A DNA stretch of 64,000 bases from contig AP025179.1 of the NCBI GenBank assembly GCA_021654635.1, positions 1,054,001-1,118,000 of the forward strand, written 5' to 3'. Each line of letters starts with the position of its first letter. Positions within the stretch are counted from its first letter, which is position 1. The DNA is from Mycobacterium kiyosense (lineage in GTDB: Bacteria; Actinomycetota; Actinomycetes; Mycobacteriales; Mycobacteriaceae). The notes under the pieces were generated by a model, which saw only the letters and a list, made by a program, of their open reading frames with translations, was not told the origin of the DNA and searched no databases. The position numbers and the translations under genes were made by a program. Below are positions 38,903-48,095 of the stretch, in pieces.

Positions 38903-39556
38903 CTAAGTGTTGGCCCTCAAGTAGCGGTACACACCGGCGAAGTTGCGGTTCACATCCTCCGGAACCGGCACAGCTCCACCCAGAGCCCTTGCCCCCCAGG
39001 CGATTTGAGCGGTCCGCTCAACCAGTGCGGTGATGTGCAACACCTTGTCGGGGCGCGGTCCCACGGCCACCAGGCCGTGATTGGCGATCAGCGCCGCGCC
39101 CCGGCCCTCCAGCGCCTTGACCGCGTTGGCGCCGACATCCGGGGTGCCGGAAGCGGCGTAGTCGGCGCAGCGCACGTCGCCGCCGCAGTACACGGCGAAC
39201 TCGTCGATGCAGGCCGGGATCGGCTGATGGGCCACGGCGAACATGGTGGCCCACACCGGATGGCTGTGGATGACCGCGCCGATGTCGTCGAAGGCCTGAA
39301 AACAGGCCAGGTGCAACGCCATCTCGGTGGACGGCATCCGGCCGTCCTTGGCTTGCAGCACAGCACCTTCCGGGTCGACGAGCACCAGGTCGTCGAGTTT
39401 CATGTCGGCGTAGTCGACCGACGACGGCGTGATCACCAGGTTCCCGTCGGAGCGGCGCGCCGAAATGTTGCCGGCGGTGCCCTCGACCAAACCGCGGCGC
39501 AGCATGTCCTTGGCCGCGGCCAGCACCGCCGCTTCGGTGTTCTCGACATATTTCAC
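38903..39556 (-). CDS. fucA: Class II aldolase, L-fuculose-phosphate aldolase-like
   Basis: 217 residues from GTG 39556, which overlaps the serA2 stop (GTGA), so the two are coupled. Class II aldolase/adducin fold: GTAGNISARRSDGNLVITPS binds phosphate, PSTEMALHLACFQ gives the catalytic Glu, AVIHSHPVWATMF and ALIANHGLVAVG the zinc His residues. Grouped with a dehydrogenase and a sugar kinase as in Rv0727c-Rv0729, it probably works in pentose or deoxysugar breakdown. The exact substrate is unproven. Confidence 0.9.
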   Translation of the reverse strand: MKYVENTEAAVLAAAKDMLRRGLVEGTAGNISARRSDGNLVITPSSVDYADMKLDDLVLVDPEGAVLQAKDGRMPSTEMALHLACFQAFDDIGAVIHSHPVWATMFAVAHQPIPACIDEFAVYCGGDVRCADYAASGTPDVGANAVKALEGRGAALIANHGLVAVGPRPDKVLHITALVERTAQIAWGARALGGAVPVPEDVNRNFAGVYRYLRANT

Positions 39557-40536
39557 GAGCCCAGCACCTCCGGGTTGACGATATGGGCGGGTCTTGCGCC
39601 GGACAACAGTGCCTCCAGATCGTCGGCGACCAGCTGCGCCTGCCTGGCCTCGGTGTTCCAGGTGGCTCCGCCGATATGCGGGGTCAGCACCACGTTCGGC
39701 ATGGCCGCCAGCGGATGGTCGGTGGGCAGCCACTCGCCGGCGAAGTGGTCCAGCCCGGCGGCGGCGACCTTGCCGCTGCGCAGCGCGTCGAGAAGGGCAT
39801 CGGTGTCGTGCAGCTGGGCACGCGCAGTGTTGAGGAAGACGACGCCGTCGCGCATGGCGGCGAACTGCGCGGCGCCGATCATCCCGGTGGTGTCGTCGGT
39901 GACCGGCGCATGCAGCGAGACGACGTCGGATTCGGCCAGCAACTCCTCGAGGCTGTGGTGGGCCTCGTCGCTGTACGGGTCGTAGGCGACGACCCGCAAC
40001 CCGAGTCCCCTCCAATCGCCACCGCGTGGCCCGGCCGACCGCACCGAGGCCCACCAGCCCGGCGGTGCGCCCGGCGATCTCCCAGCCCCGAAATCGTTGA
40101 TAGGGGATAGTGCCGTCGCGAAACATGTTTGCCGCTGCGCACATCCGCGTCCGCGGTCAGCAGGTGGCGGGTGGCGGCCAACAGCAGCGCCACTGTCATC
40201 TCGGCGACCGCGTCGGCGTTGCGGGCCGGGGTGTTGAGCACCGGGATGCCGGCGGCGGTGGCGCCCGGGATATCGACGTTGTTGGGGTCGCCGCGCGTCG
40301 ATGCGATCGCGCGCAGACCCACCTCGAAAACCGGACCTTGCACCGAATCACTTTCCACCACAACGATATCGGCGGATTCAGCGGCGATCCGCTCGGCCAG
40401 CTGCTCGGGGCTGTAGATCCGCAGCGGGGTCTGCTCGATCCAGGGGGTCGTACACCACGTCGACCAGCTGGCGGAGTTTGTCGAACCCGGGGCCGCGCAG
40501 CGGGGCGGTCACCAGGGCACGTGGTCGAGAGCTCAC
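39553..40536 (-). CDS. serA2: D-isomer 2-hydroxyacid dehydrogenase SerA2 (three frameshifts)
   Basis: Split over three frames, but removing one base at each of the runs 40443-40447 (G), 40128-40130 (T) and 40007-40010 (C) restores exactly 326 residues, the length I recall for M. tuberculosis SerA2. Pieces: SSRPRALVTAPLRGPGF (GTG 40536), NTPARNADAVAEMTVALLLA, FRDGTIPYQRFRGWEIAG, the NAD motif GLVGLGAVGRAT, LRVVAYDPYSDEAHHS and VVLTPHIGGAT. It oxidises a 2-hydroxyacid with NAD. Three separate homopolymer lesions in one gene could mean decay, but the overall pattern favours errors. Confidence 0.85.
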
Positions 40537-40543
40537 GTCTGCC

Positions 40544-40549
40544 TATGCT
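40544..40549 (+). promoter_or_regulatory. -10 box for xylB in the 21-bp divergent gap
   Basis: TATGCT fits TANNNT and ends 8 bases before the GTG at 40558. With only 21 bp between serA2 and xylB starts, a leaderless or near-leaderless xylB transcript is likely. Inferred. Confidence 0.4.
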
Positions 40550-40557
40550 GGCGTACC

Positions 40558-41922
40558 GTGGCGCCCGTGTCACGCTTCGATGTGCAGGACGTCACGATCG
40601 GCATCGACATCGGCACGACTTCGGCCAAGGCGGTCGCGGTCGACGAGAACGGCCGCGTGCACGCCCGGGCGCGGATTCCGCATCAGCTGCGGGTGCCCTC
40701 GCCCGACAAACTGGAGCACGACGCCGACGCGGCGTGGCGACAGGGCCCGGTGGCGGCCCTCGAGCAGCTGAACCGGCCGGACGCCAAGGCAGTTGCCGTC
40801 TCGTCGATGGTGCCCTCGATGACCGCCGTCGACGCTGCGGGCCGGCCGATCACACCGGGCCTGCTCTACGGCGACAGCCGCGGACGGGTGCCGGGTGCCG
40901 CCGAACAACCCCTGCCGGCGCTGGGCGAAGCCGCGGAGTTTCTGCGCTGGACGGCCGCGCAGGCGCCCGACGCAGCCGGGTACTGGCCCGCGCCCGCGGT
41001 CGCCAACCACGCGCTGGCCGGCGAAGCGGTCATCGACTTCGCCACCGCGATCACCAGCCTGCCGCTCTTCGACGGCACCGGCTGGAATGCAGCGGCATGC
41101 GCCGACTGCGGCGCCCGCGTCCAGCAGATGCCCAGGGTGGAGACATTCGGCACCGCCGCCGGGCGGGTGCGTGGGGCCTCGCCGGACGCCGGCGTGCTGG
41201 CGGTGGGCGCCATCGACGCCCTGTGCGAACAGATGGTGGCCGGCGCCGACCACGACGGCGACGTGCTGGTGTTGTGCGGCACCACCCTGATCGTGTGGAC
41301 CACCATCGCCGATGCCCGGCAGGTGCCGGGGTTGTGGACCATTCCCCACACCGCCGCCGGCAAGAGCCAGATCGGCGGCGCCAGCAATGCCGGTGGGTTG
41401 TTCCTCAACTGGGTGGATCGCGTTGTGGCGCAAGCGGATCCGGAGACAGCCGATCCGCGTCGGGTGCCGGTTTGGTTGCCCTACATCCGTGGCGAGCGCA
41501 CCCCGTTTCACGACCCGGATCGCCGCGCGATGCTCGACGGCGTGGACCTCACCCACGATGCGGCGGCGCTGCGGCGCGCGGCCTACGAGGCGTCCGGGTT
41601 CGCCGTTCGCCAGATCTTGGAGCTCGGTGGTGCGCCGGTGCGCCGCATCCTCGCCACCGGCGGGGGTACCCGGCTGCGGCCCTGGATGCAGGCCATCGCC
41701 GAGGCGACCGGGCGGCCGGTCGAAGTGTCGGCGGTGGCCGAGGGGGCGGCACTGGGCGCAGCGTTCCTGGCCAGGATGGCGGTCGGTCGCGAGTCGGTGA
41801 TCACTGATGCGTCCCGATGGGCCGGCGTCGAACAGGTGGTGGAGCCCCGCCCGGATTGGTTGGAGCCGACCAGGGATCGGTATCGCCGGTTCCTGGAACT
41901 CAGCGGATCGAAACTGGTCTGA
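40558..41922 (+). CDS. xylB: FGGY-family sugar kinase, xylulokinase-like
   Basis: 454 residues from GTG 40558 (GTG 40567 also possible). The N-terminal ATPase lobe begins TIGIDIGTTSAKAVAVDENG; the C-terminal lobe has the FGGY-type segments VLVLCGTTLIVWTTI, WLPYIRGERTPF and ILATGGGTRLRPWMQAIAEA. It phosphorylates a pentulose or similar sugar, supplying the substrate of the divergent aldolase fucA. The trio matches Rv0727c-Rv0729. Confidence 0.9.
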   Translation: MAPVSRFDVQDVTIGIDIGTTSAKAVAVDENGRVHARARIPHQLRVPSPDKLEHDADAAWRQGPVAALEQLNRPDAKAVAVSSMVPSMTAVDAAGRPITPGLLYGDSRGRVPGAAEQPLPALGEAAEFLRWTAAQAPDAAGYWPAPAVANHALAGEAVIDFATAITSLPLFDGTGWNAAACADCGARVQQMPRVETFGTAAGRVRGASPDAGVLAVGAIDALCEQMVAGADHDGDVLVLCGTTLIVWTTIADARQVPGLWTIPHTAAGKSQIGGASNAGGLFLNWVDRVVAQADPETADPRRVPVWLPYIRGERTPFHDPDRRAMLDGVDLTHDAAALRRAAYEASGFAVRQILELGGAPVRRILATGGGTRLRPWMQAIAEATGRPVEVSAVAEGAALGAAFLARMAVGRESVITDASRWAGVEQVVEPRPDWLEPTRDRYRRFLELSGSKLV

Positions 41923-41962
41923 CGGTCGCCCATCGAGTGGCGCGCATCCCGGCGCGTCGTTC

Positions 41963-41968
41963 TAGTCT
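41963..41968 (+). promoter_or_regulatory. -10 box for leaderless start of the GNAT gene
   Basis: TAGTCT fits TANNNT and ends 6 bases before ATG 41975, with no ribosome binding site upstream. The same geometry is seen before sppA and the FGE gene. Confidence 0.45.
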
Positions 41969-41974
41969 TATGCA

Positions 41975-42640
41975 ATGACTGACCACGACCAGACCGCCGC
42001 CCGTCGAGAGATCGCAGATGCCCTGCTTGCCGCGTTGGAACGGCGGCACGAGGTCGCCGACGCCATCGTCGAGGCGAAGAACAAGGCCGCTGCGGTCGAG
42101 TCGATCGTGACACTGCTCGGCACCTCGCACCTGGCCGCGGAAGCCGTGATGAGCATGTCTTTCGAGCAGCTCACCCAGGATGCGCGGGCGAAGATTCTGG
42201 CCGAGCTCGAAGACCTGAACAAGCAGCTCAGTTTCGCGGCCAACGAACGCCCGGCCAGTTCTGGGGAGACCCTGGAATTGCGGGCGTTCTCCGCCACCGA
42301 GGACCGCGACATCTTCATCATGCGCACCGACGAGATCAAGGCCGCCGGTGACGGGTCCGGTCTGCCCGCGGGGGCCATCGACGACGAGATCAAGGCGGCC
42401 CTGAAGCGGCTGCGCGACGAAGAGGCCGCCTGGTTCGTGGCCGTCGACTCCGGCGAGAAGGTCGGCATGGTGTTCGGTGAGCTGCAGCAGGGTGAGGTCA
42501 ACGTTCGCATCTGGATCCACCCCGAGCACCGCAAGAAGGGCTACGGCACCGCGGCGCTGCGCAAGTCGCGCTCGGAGATGGCCTGGGCTTTTCCGGCGGT
42601 ACCCATGGTGGTTCGCGCGCCGGCCGCTAAGCCGGAGTAG
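41975..42640 (+). CDS. GNAT acetyltransferase with a GyrA-like helical N-terminus
   Basis: 221 residues from ATG 41975. Residues ~1-90 are helical and resemble the GyrA coiled-coil and exit-gate segment: LLAALERRHEVADAIVEAKN, then SMSFEQLTQDARAKILAELE in the place of GyrA's ILDMQLRRLAALER. Residues ~95-210 are a GNAT domain with acetyl-CoA motif VRIWIHPEHRKKGYGTAALR. It matches Rv0730 by position. The acceptor is unknown; the helical part may be a dimerisation arm or a target mimic. Convergent with the next methyltransferase. Confidence 0.75.
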   Translation: MTDHDQTAARREIADALLAALERRHEVADAIVEAKNKAAAVESIVTLLGTSHLAAEAVMSMSFEQLTQDARAKILAELEDLNKQLSFAANERPASSGETLELRAFSATEDRDIFIMRTDEIKAAGDGSGLPAGAIDDEIKAALKRLRDEEAAWFVAVDSGEKVGMVFGELQQGEVNVRIWIHPEHRKKGYGTAALRKSRSEMAWAFPAVPMVVRAPAAKPE

Positions 42641-42660
42641 CGCAACGCAATTGGTGACCG

Positions 42661-43569
42661 TCAGCGGGTGGCGGTGACGGTCACGATGTTGCGCAGCTGG
42701 GCCAGTTCGGATTCCTCGGGGAAACTACGTCCGTACTCGCCGAACAGCTCGCGTCGGGGACGGGTGTGTACCTGCCAGCCCAGCCCGCTCAGGTAGTCGA
42801 CGACGTTGTTGCGCTTGCCGTCGTAGAACAATCCGGACAGATCGATGTCGCAACCGAAATCGGCCCACCGCTGACTGAACTGTTGGGCGCGTTCGGACAT
42901 CGCCACCCCGGAGTCGGGGTGGTACTCGGTGGCCAGTCGGCTACCCGGCCCGCTGAGCGTGGTGATGTTGTCGAAAAGCAGGTCCTGCGCTTCGGGTGGC
43001 AGGTACATCAGCAGCCCCTCGGCGATCCACGCCGTCGCCCGCGACGGATCGAATCCGTTATGGCGCAGCGCGGCCGGCCAGTCGTCGCGCAGATCGACGC
43101 TGACCGACTTGCGGTGCGCGGAAGGGCTGGCGCCCAACGCGGCCATGGTGGCGTTCTTGAACTCGATGACCTTGGGCTGGTCGATCTCGTAGACCACGGT
43201 GCCCCGCGGCCAGGACAACCGGTACCCGCGGGCGTCCAGGCCGGAAGCCAGGATCACCGACTGCCGGATGCCGGCGCGGGCGGCGTCGAGCAGGAACTCG
43301 TCGAAGAAGCGGGTGCGGACCGCGATCGAATCGATCTCGAGCTGGAAATCGTGCTCGGCCCGCTCGCCCGGAAGGTTGCCGTCGACCAGGCGGGTGAAGA
43401 AATCCAGGCCGACCGCGCGCACCAGCGGCGCCGCGAACCGGTCATCGATGATCGGATTGTCCTGTCTGCTGGCCACGGCGCGGGCGGCAGCGACCATCGT
43501 CGCGGTAGCGCCCACGCTCGACGCCAGGTCCCAGCTGTCTCCGGTGGATCGTTGCGATTCGATGGACAT
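42661..43569 (-). CDS. SAM-dependent methyltransferase, TIGR00027/LCM family (pair 2, second gene)
   Basis: 302 residues from ATG 43569 ([20 protein letters not shown]). [23 protein letters not shown] SAM segment, [20 protein letters not shown], and [20 protein letters not shown] are conserved. The start is 2 bp after the stop of its upstream paralogue, so the pair is one operon. In position it matches Rv0731c next to secY. Acceptor unknown. Confidence 0.88.
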   Translation of the reverse strand: MSIESQRSTGDSWDLASSVGATATMVAAARAVASRQDNPIIDDRFAAPLVRAVGLDFFTRLVDGNLPGERAEHDFQLEIDSIAVRTRFFDEFLLDAARAGIRQSVILASGLDARGYRLSWPRGTVVYEIDQPKVIEFKNATMAALGASPSAHRKSVSVDLRDDWPAALRHNGFDPSRATAWIAEGLLMYLPPEAQDLLFDNITTLSGPGSRLATEYHPDSGVAMSERAQQFSQRWADFGCDIDLSGLFYDGKRNNVVDYLSGLGWQVHTRPRRELFGEYGRSFPEESELAQLRNIVTVTATR

Positions 43570-43571
43570 GG

Positions 43572-44516
43572 CTACCGTCGCTCCGCGGTCAGGAAGACCA
43601 CCTCGCCGAACGGGGCGTCGTCGGCCTCGGCCGGTTGCAGCCCGTGGGCGGCGAACAAGTCGGCGTTGCCCACCCTGGTGGTGTGCCAACCGTGCGCTGC
43701 CAGATACGTGCCGGCATCCGTACGGTCGTCGAAATACACCAGCGCGGCCATGTCGAAGTCGAGTCCGTGCCGGCTCCATCGTTCGTTCTGGCGCTTCATC
43801 CGGCGGCGGAGTTCGTCCTCGTTGAGCGCATTGATGTCGAGCAGGCCTTCGGTGGCGAATCGGCTGCCGGGCACGCTCAGCGCCGTGATCTGGTCCAGCA
43901 GCCGGTCCTGAGCCTCGGCCGGCAGATAACCCAACAAACCCTCGGCGATCCACGCGGTGCGCTGCGCCGGGTCGAAGCCGGCGTCGCGCAGCGCCGCCGG
44001 CCAGTCCTCGCGTAGGTCGACGGCCACCGTCCGGCGCTGCGCCGTCGGCTGCGCATCCAGGCCGGCCAATGTGGCGGTCTTGAACGCGATCACGGCCGGC
44101 TGGTCGACCTCGAAGACGGTGGTGCCCGCGGGCCAGCGCAGCCGGTAGGCCCGTGAGTCCAGGCCGGCGGCCAGGATCACCGCCTGCCGGATGCCGGCCG
44201 CGGTCGCGTCGCCGAAGAAGTCGTCGAAGAACCTGGTGCGCACCGCCATCGCGTTGGCGAAGTGCTCGGTGCCGCGGGCCGTCTCCTCGTCGAGTTCGCC
44301 CGCGTCCAGTTCACCGCTGGCCAGCCGGGCGAAGAAGTCGACGCCCACGGCCCGTACCAGTGGCTCCGCGAACTGGTCCGTGGCCACCGCACCGGCGCCG
44401 GCAGTGTCCCGGGCGGCGACGGCACGCGCCGCCGCGACCATGGTGGCCGTCAGGCCCACGCTGGATGCCAGGTCCCATGTGTCGCCCTCGAACCGAGCGC
44501 TGGGCATCTGGGTCAT
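43572..44516 (-). CDS. SAM-dependent methyltransferase, TIGR00027/LCM family (pair 2, first gene)
   Basis: 314 residues from ATG 44516 ([20 protein letters not shown]). [20 protein letters not shown] and [20 protein letters not shown] are the SAM region; [20 protein letters not shown] follows. Closest by eye to the first gene of pair 1 in the C-terminal SERW/NERW helix, suggesting that the pair was copied. Preceded by the 20-bp element at 44541-44560. Confidence 0.88.
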   Translation of the reverse strand: MTQMPSARFEGDTWDLASSVGLTATMVAAARAVAARDTAGAGAVATDQFAEPLVRAVGVDFFARLASGELDAGELDEETARGTEHFANAMAVRTRFFDDFFGDATAAGIRQAVILAAGLDSRAYRLRWPAGTTVFEVDQPAVIAFKTATLAGLDAQPTAQRRTVAVDLREDWPAALRDAGFDPAQRTAWIAEGLLGYLPAEAQDRLLDQITALSVPGSRFATEGLLDINALNEDELRRRMKRQNERWSRHGLDFDMAALVYFDDRTDAGTYLAAHGWHTTRVGNADLFAAHGLQPAEADDAPFGEVVFLTAERR

Positions 44517-44540
44517 TCGTACGCTCCCGATAGTCAGATC

Positions 44541-44560
44541 TGATACTTAGCAAATATAAC
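44541..44560 (-). promoter_or_regulatory. 20-bp element upstream of methyltransferase pair 2
   Basis: TGATACTTAGCAAATATAAC on the plus strand, 25-44 bases upstream of ATG 44516. Differs at one base from the element before pair 1 (36111-36130). The flanking DNA is otherwise unrelated, which argues for selection. Confidence 0.7.
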
Positions 44561-44644
44561 GAGCTATCCCGACTGTACGCCGCCGTCGCCGCCCGTCGCG
44601 GTGGTCCCAGAGAGGCCCTGGCAGGGCCGGCCCACATCAACTGT

Positions 44645-44688
44645 TAGTCTCGTACACGGTTTGACGCGCCCTGGCCTGCTGGTATCGG
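44645..44688 (+). promoter_or_regulatory. Candidate secY operon promoter region
   Basis: Two options are visible: TTGACG (44661-44666) with TATCGG (44683-44688) at 16 bases, or a TAGTCT -10 (44645-44650) without a clear -35. Both lie 100-145 bp before secY in the 274-bp gap after the divergent methyltransferase. Weakly supported. Confidence 0.3.
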
Positions 44689-44790
44689 GCAGGTGTACGC
44701 GGAATAACCCCAGGAACGATCAGAAAAAGGACCCAACCGGCCAATCCCGGTCGACATGCCGTACCAGAGTTCGGCTGCGCAGGAGGAAGA

Positions 44791-46113
44791 GTGCTTTCGG
44801 CTTTCATCTCATCGCTGCGAACAGTCGACCTGAGACGGAAGATTCTCTTCACGCTGGGCATCGTCATCCTGTACCGCGTCGGCGCCACGCTGCCGTCGCC
44901 CGGGGTCAACTTCCACAACGTCCAGCAGTGCATCAAAGAGGCCAGCGGTGGACAGGCCGGACAGATCTACTCGCTGATCAACCTGTTCTCCGGCGGGGCG
45001 TTGCTGAAGCTGACGGTGTTCGCGGTGGGCGTGATGCCCTACATCACCGCGAGCATCATCGTGCAGCTGCTCACCGTGGTCATCCCGCGCTTCGAAGAGC
45101 TGCGCAAAGAAGGTCAGGCCGGCCAGGCCAAGATGACGCAGTACACGCGTTACCTCGCGATCGCGCTGGCCATACTGCAGGCCACCAGCATCGTGGCGCT
45201 GGCCGCCAATGGCGGGCTGCTGCAAGGTTGTTCGCTGGACATCCTGGCCAACCAGACCATCTTCTCCGAGATCGTGATCGTGCTGGTGATGACCGCCGGC
45301 GCGGCCCTGGTGATGTGGATGGGTGAGCTGATCACCGAACGCGGCATCGGCAACGGTATGTCGCTGCTGATCTTCGTCGGTATCGCCGCCCGGATTCCGG
45401 CCGAAGGCAACCAGATCCTGGAGAGCCGCGGCGGGATGATCTTCGCGGCGGTCTGCGGGGCCGCGCTGCTGATCATCGTCGGCGTGGTGTTCGTCGAGCA
45501 GGGCCAGCGGCGGATTCCGGTGCAGTACGCCAAGCGCATGGTGGGACGGCGGATGTACGGCGGAACCTCGACCTACCTGCCACTGAAGGTCAACCAGGCC
45601 GGCGTCATCCCGGTGATCTTCGCGTCCTCGCTGATCTACATCCCCAACCTGATCACCCAATTGGTGAACAGCGGCGGCGGCGGTGGCCGCGGCTGGTGGA
45701 GCAAATTCGTCAGCAAATATCTGTCCGATCCGAGCAACCCGGTTTACATCGGCATCTATTTCGGCCTGATCATCTTCTTCACGTACTTCTACGTTTCGAT
45801 CACGTTCAATCCCGACGAACGCGCCGACGAAATGAAGAAGTTCGGCGGCTTCATTCCCGGTATCCGCCCCGGCCGACCGACCGCCGATTACCTGCGCTAT
45901 GTGCTGAGCCGGATCACCCTGCCCGGCTCGATCTACCTCGGTGTGATCTCGGTGCTGCCCAACGTGTTCCTGCAGATGGGTAACAGCGGCGGGATCCAGA
46001 ATCTACCCTTCGGGGGAACCGCGGTGCTGATCATGATCGGTGTCGGGTTGGATACGGTCAAGCAAATCGAGAGTCAGCTCATGCAGCGCAACTATGAAGG
46101 GTTCCTCAAGTGA
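44791..46113 (+). CDS. secY: SecY, protein translocase channel subunit
   Basis: 440 residues from GTG 44791, with GAGGAAGAG just upstream. Ten membrane segments can be followed: [21 protein letters not shown] (TM1), the plug region, [39 protein letters not shown] and others; the cytoplasmic loop [20 protein letters not shown] is conserved. SecY with SecE and SecG forms the membrane channel for SecA-driven export. Coupled to adk by a GTGA overlap. Intact. Confidence 0.99.
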   Translation: MLSAFISSLRTVDLRRKILFTLGIVILYRVGATLPSPGVNFHNVQQCIKEASGGQAGQIYSLINLFSGGALLKLTVFAVGVMPYITASIIVQLLTVVIPRFEELRKEGQAGQAKMTQYTRYLAIALAILQATSIVALAANGGLLQGCSLDILANQTIFSEIVIVLVMTAGAALVMWMGELITERGIGNGMSLLIFVGIAARIPAEGNQILESRGGMIFAAVCGAALLIIVGVVFVEQGQRRIPVQYAKRMVGRRMYGGTSTYLPLKVNQAGVIPVIFASSLIYIPNLITQLVNSGGGGGRGWWSKFVSKYLSDPSNPVYIGIYFGLIIFFTYFYVSITFNPDERADEMKKFGGFIPGIRPGRPTADYLRYVLSRITLPGSIYLGVISVLPNVFLQMGNSGGIQNLPFGGTAVLIMIGVGLDTVKQIESQLMQRNYEGFLK

Positions 46114-46655
46114 GAGTCGTACTGCTTGGTCCGCCGGGGGCGGGCAAGGGAACACAAGCGGAGAAGCTGGCCGAAAAGCTCAACATCCCCCACATATCCA
46201 CCGGGGAACTGTTCCGTTCGAACATCCAGCAGGGCACCAAGCTCGGGCTGGAGGCCAAGCGTTACCTGGATGCCGGCGACCTGGTGCCATCCGAGCTGAC
46301 CAACGAACTCGTCGACGCCCGGCTGAACGATTCGGACGCGGCCAACGGGTTCATCCTCGACGGGTACCCGCGCTCGGTCGAACAGGCCAAGGCCCTGCAC
46401 GACATGTTGCAGCGTCGTGGCACCGACATCGACGCGGTGGTGGAGTTCCGGGTGTCCGAAGACGAACTGCTGACCCGGCTGAAGGGCCGTGGTCGTGCCG
46501 ACGACACCGAGGACGTCATCCTCAACCGGATGAAGGTCTACCAGGACGAGACCGCGCCGCTGTTGGACTACTACCGCGACGAACTGAAGACTGTCGACGC
46601 GGTGGGCACCCTCGACGAGGTGTTCGCCCGCGCGCTGCAGGCATTGGGCAAGTAA
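46110..46655 (+). CDS. adk: Adenylate kinase
   Basis: 181 residues from GTG 46110, overlapping the secY stop. P-loop [15 protein letters not shown] at 7-21, HISTGELFR (AMP site), [10 protein letters not shown] and the short LID typical of mycobacterial Adk (no zinc finger). Interconverts ATP, AMP and ADP. In the standard secY-adk-map order. Confidence 0.98.
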   Translation: MRVVLLGPPGAGKGTQAEKLAEKLNIPHISTGELFRSNIQQGTKLGLEAKRYLDAGDLVPSELTNELVDARLNDSDAANGFILDGYPRSVEQAKALHDMLQRRGTDIDAVVEFRVSEDELLTRLKGRGRADDTEDVILNRMKVYQDETAPLLDYYRDELKTVDAVGTLDEVFARALQALGK

Positions 46656-46659
46656 CCCG

Positions 46660-47457
46660 ATGGGTGCCCTGGCACGACTGCGGGGCCGCCGGGTCGTACC
46701 GCAACGCACCGCCGGTGAGCTCGACGCCATGGCCGCGGCGGGCGCCGTGGTCGCCGCGGCGTTGCGCGCGGTGCAGTCCGCCGCCTCAGCCGGAGTGTCC
46801 ACCCTGGCGCTGGACGAGATCGCCGAATCGGTGATCCGCGAGGCCGGCGCCGTCCCGTCGTTCCTGGGCTACCACGGATACCCGGCTTCGATCTGCTCGT
46901 CGGTCAATGACCGTGTGGTGCACGGCATTCCGTCGGCCACCGAGGTCCTCGCGCCCGGTGACCTCGTCTCCATCGACTGCGGCGCCATCCTGGACGGCTG
47001 GCACGGCGACGCCGCCGTCACCTTCGGGATCGACAGCCTCATTCCGGCCGACGAAGCCCTGTCCCAGGCCACCAAGGAGTCGCTGGAAGCCGGCATCGCG
47101 GCGATGGTCATCGGGAACCGGCTGACCGACGTCTCGCACGCCATCGAAACCGGAACCCGTGCCGCCGCGGCCCGCTACGACCGCGCATTCGGCATCGTCG
47201 AGGGGTACGGCGGCCACGGCATCGGCCGGCAGATGCACATGGACCCGTTCCTGCCCAACGAAGGTGTCCCCGGCCGGGGGCCGTTACTGGCGGCCGGATC
47301 GGTGCTGGCCATCGAACCGATGTTGACGCTGGGCAGCGGAAAGACGAACGTCCTGGACGACAAATGGACGGTCATCACCATCGACGGGTCCCGCGCGGCG
47401 CATTGGGAACACACCGTGGCGGTCACCGAGGATGGTCCGCGTATCCTCACCCTCTGA
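46660..47457 (+). CDS. mapA: Methionine aminopeptidase type I
   Basis: 265 residues, ATG 46660, 4 bp after adk. Metal-binding residues are in [19 protein letters not shown] (two Asp), [15 protein letters not shown] (His), AIEPMLTLG (Glu) and [11 protein letters not shown] (Glu). Removes N-terminal Met from new proteins. No N-terminal SH3-binding extension, as expected for MapA (Rv0734). Its stop codon is part of the -35 of the SigL-type promoter downstream. Confidence 0.97.
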   Translation: MGALARLRGRRVVPQRTAGELDAMAAAGAVVAAALRAVQSAASAGVSTLALDEIAESVIREAGAVPSFLGYHGYPASICSSVNDRVVHGIPSATEVLAPGDLVSIDCGAILDGWHGDAAVTFGIDSLIPADEALSQATKESLEAGIAAMVIGNRLTDVSHAIETGTRAAAARYDRAFGIVEGYGGHGIGRQMHMDPFLPNEGVPGRGPLLAAGSVLAIEPMLTLGSGKTNVLDDKWTVITIDGSRAAHWEHTVAVTEDGPRILTL

Positions 47458-47482
47458 ACCAACTCGCCGCTCGGCTCGTGTC
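47455..47482 (+). promoter_or_regulatory. SigL-type autoregulatory promoter of sigL
   Basis: TGAACC (47455-47460), 16-base spacer, CGTGTC (47477-47482). This matches the published SigL consensus TGAACC-N16-18-CGTGTR. The first three bases are the mapA stop codon. It predicts a transcript starting ~12-15 bp before the sigL GTG. Confidence 0.8.
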
Positions 47483-47501
47483 GTAGGCGGGAGGTGATCG
47501 A

Positions 47502-48047
47502 GTGGCTCGCGAGGCCGGGACTTGGGGCGGGTCCGAGACCGCCGAAGCCGCTCTGATGAAGGCGTTGTACGACGAGCATGCCGCGGCCTTGTGGCGTTAC
47601 GCGCTGCGGTTGACCGGCGATGCCAGCCAGGCCGAGGACGTCGTCCAGGAGACGCTGCTGCGGGCCTGGCAGCACCCCGAGGTCGTCGGCGACGCGGCGC
47701 GGTCGGCTCGGGCGTGGTTGTTCACCGTAGCCCGCAACATGATCATCGACGACCGCCGCAGCGCCCGGTTCCGCAATGTCGTGGGATCGATCGACGAGGC
47801 CGGGGCGCCGGAGCGGGCCACCCCCGACGAGGTCAACGCGGCCCTCGACCGGCTGTTGATCGGCGACGCGATGGCCCAGCTCTCCATTGACCATCGGGCT
47901 GTGATCGAGCGGTCCTACTACCGCGGCTGGACCACCACGCAGATAGCTGACGACCTGAAAATCGCCGAGGGAACGGTGAAGTCGCGGCTGCACTACGCCG
48001 TGCGGGCGCTGCGGCTGCAACTGCAGGAACTGGGAGTCACCCGATGA
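47502..48047 (+). CDS. sigL: ECF sigma factor SigL
   Basis: 181 residues from GTG 47502, with GGGAGGTGA upstream. Sigma region 2 (LYDEHAAALWRYALRLTGDA, EDVVQETLLRAWQHPE) and region 4 (LSIDHRAVIERSYYRGWTTT, IAEGTVKSRLHYAVRALRLQ) are both complete. SigL directs genes for cell-envelope lipid synthesis and exported redox proteins in M. tuberculosis and is held inactive by RslA, encoded 48 bp downstream. Confidence 0.97.
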   Translation: MAREAGTWGGSETAEAALMKALYDEHAAALWRYALRLTGDASQAEDVVQETLLRAWQHPEVVGDAARSARAWLFTVARNMIIDDRRSARFRNVVGSIDEAGAPERATPDEVNAALDRLLIGDAMAQLSIDHRAVIERSYYRGWTTTQIADDLKIAEGTVKSRLHYAVRALRLQLQELGVTR

Positions 48048-48095
48048 TCGCCGTCTGGGCGGTCGTCGGCTCCGAATACGTGAGGATGACGGGAG

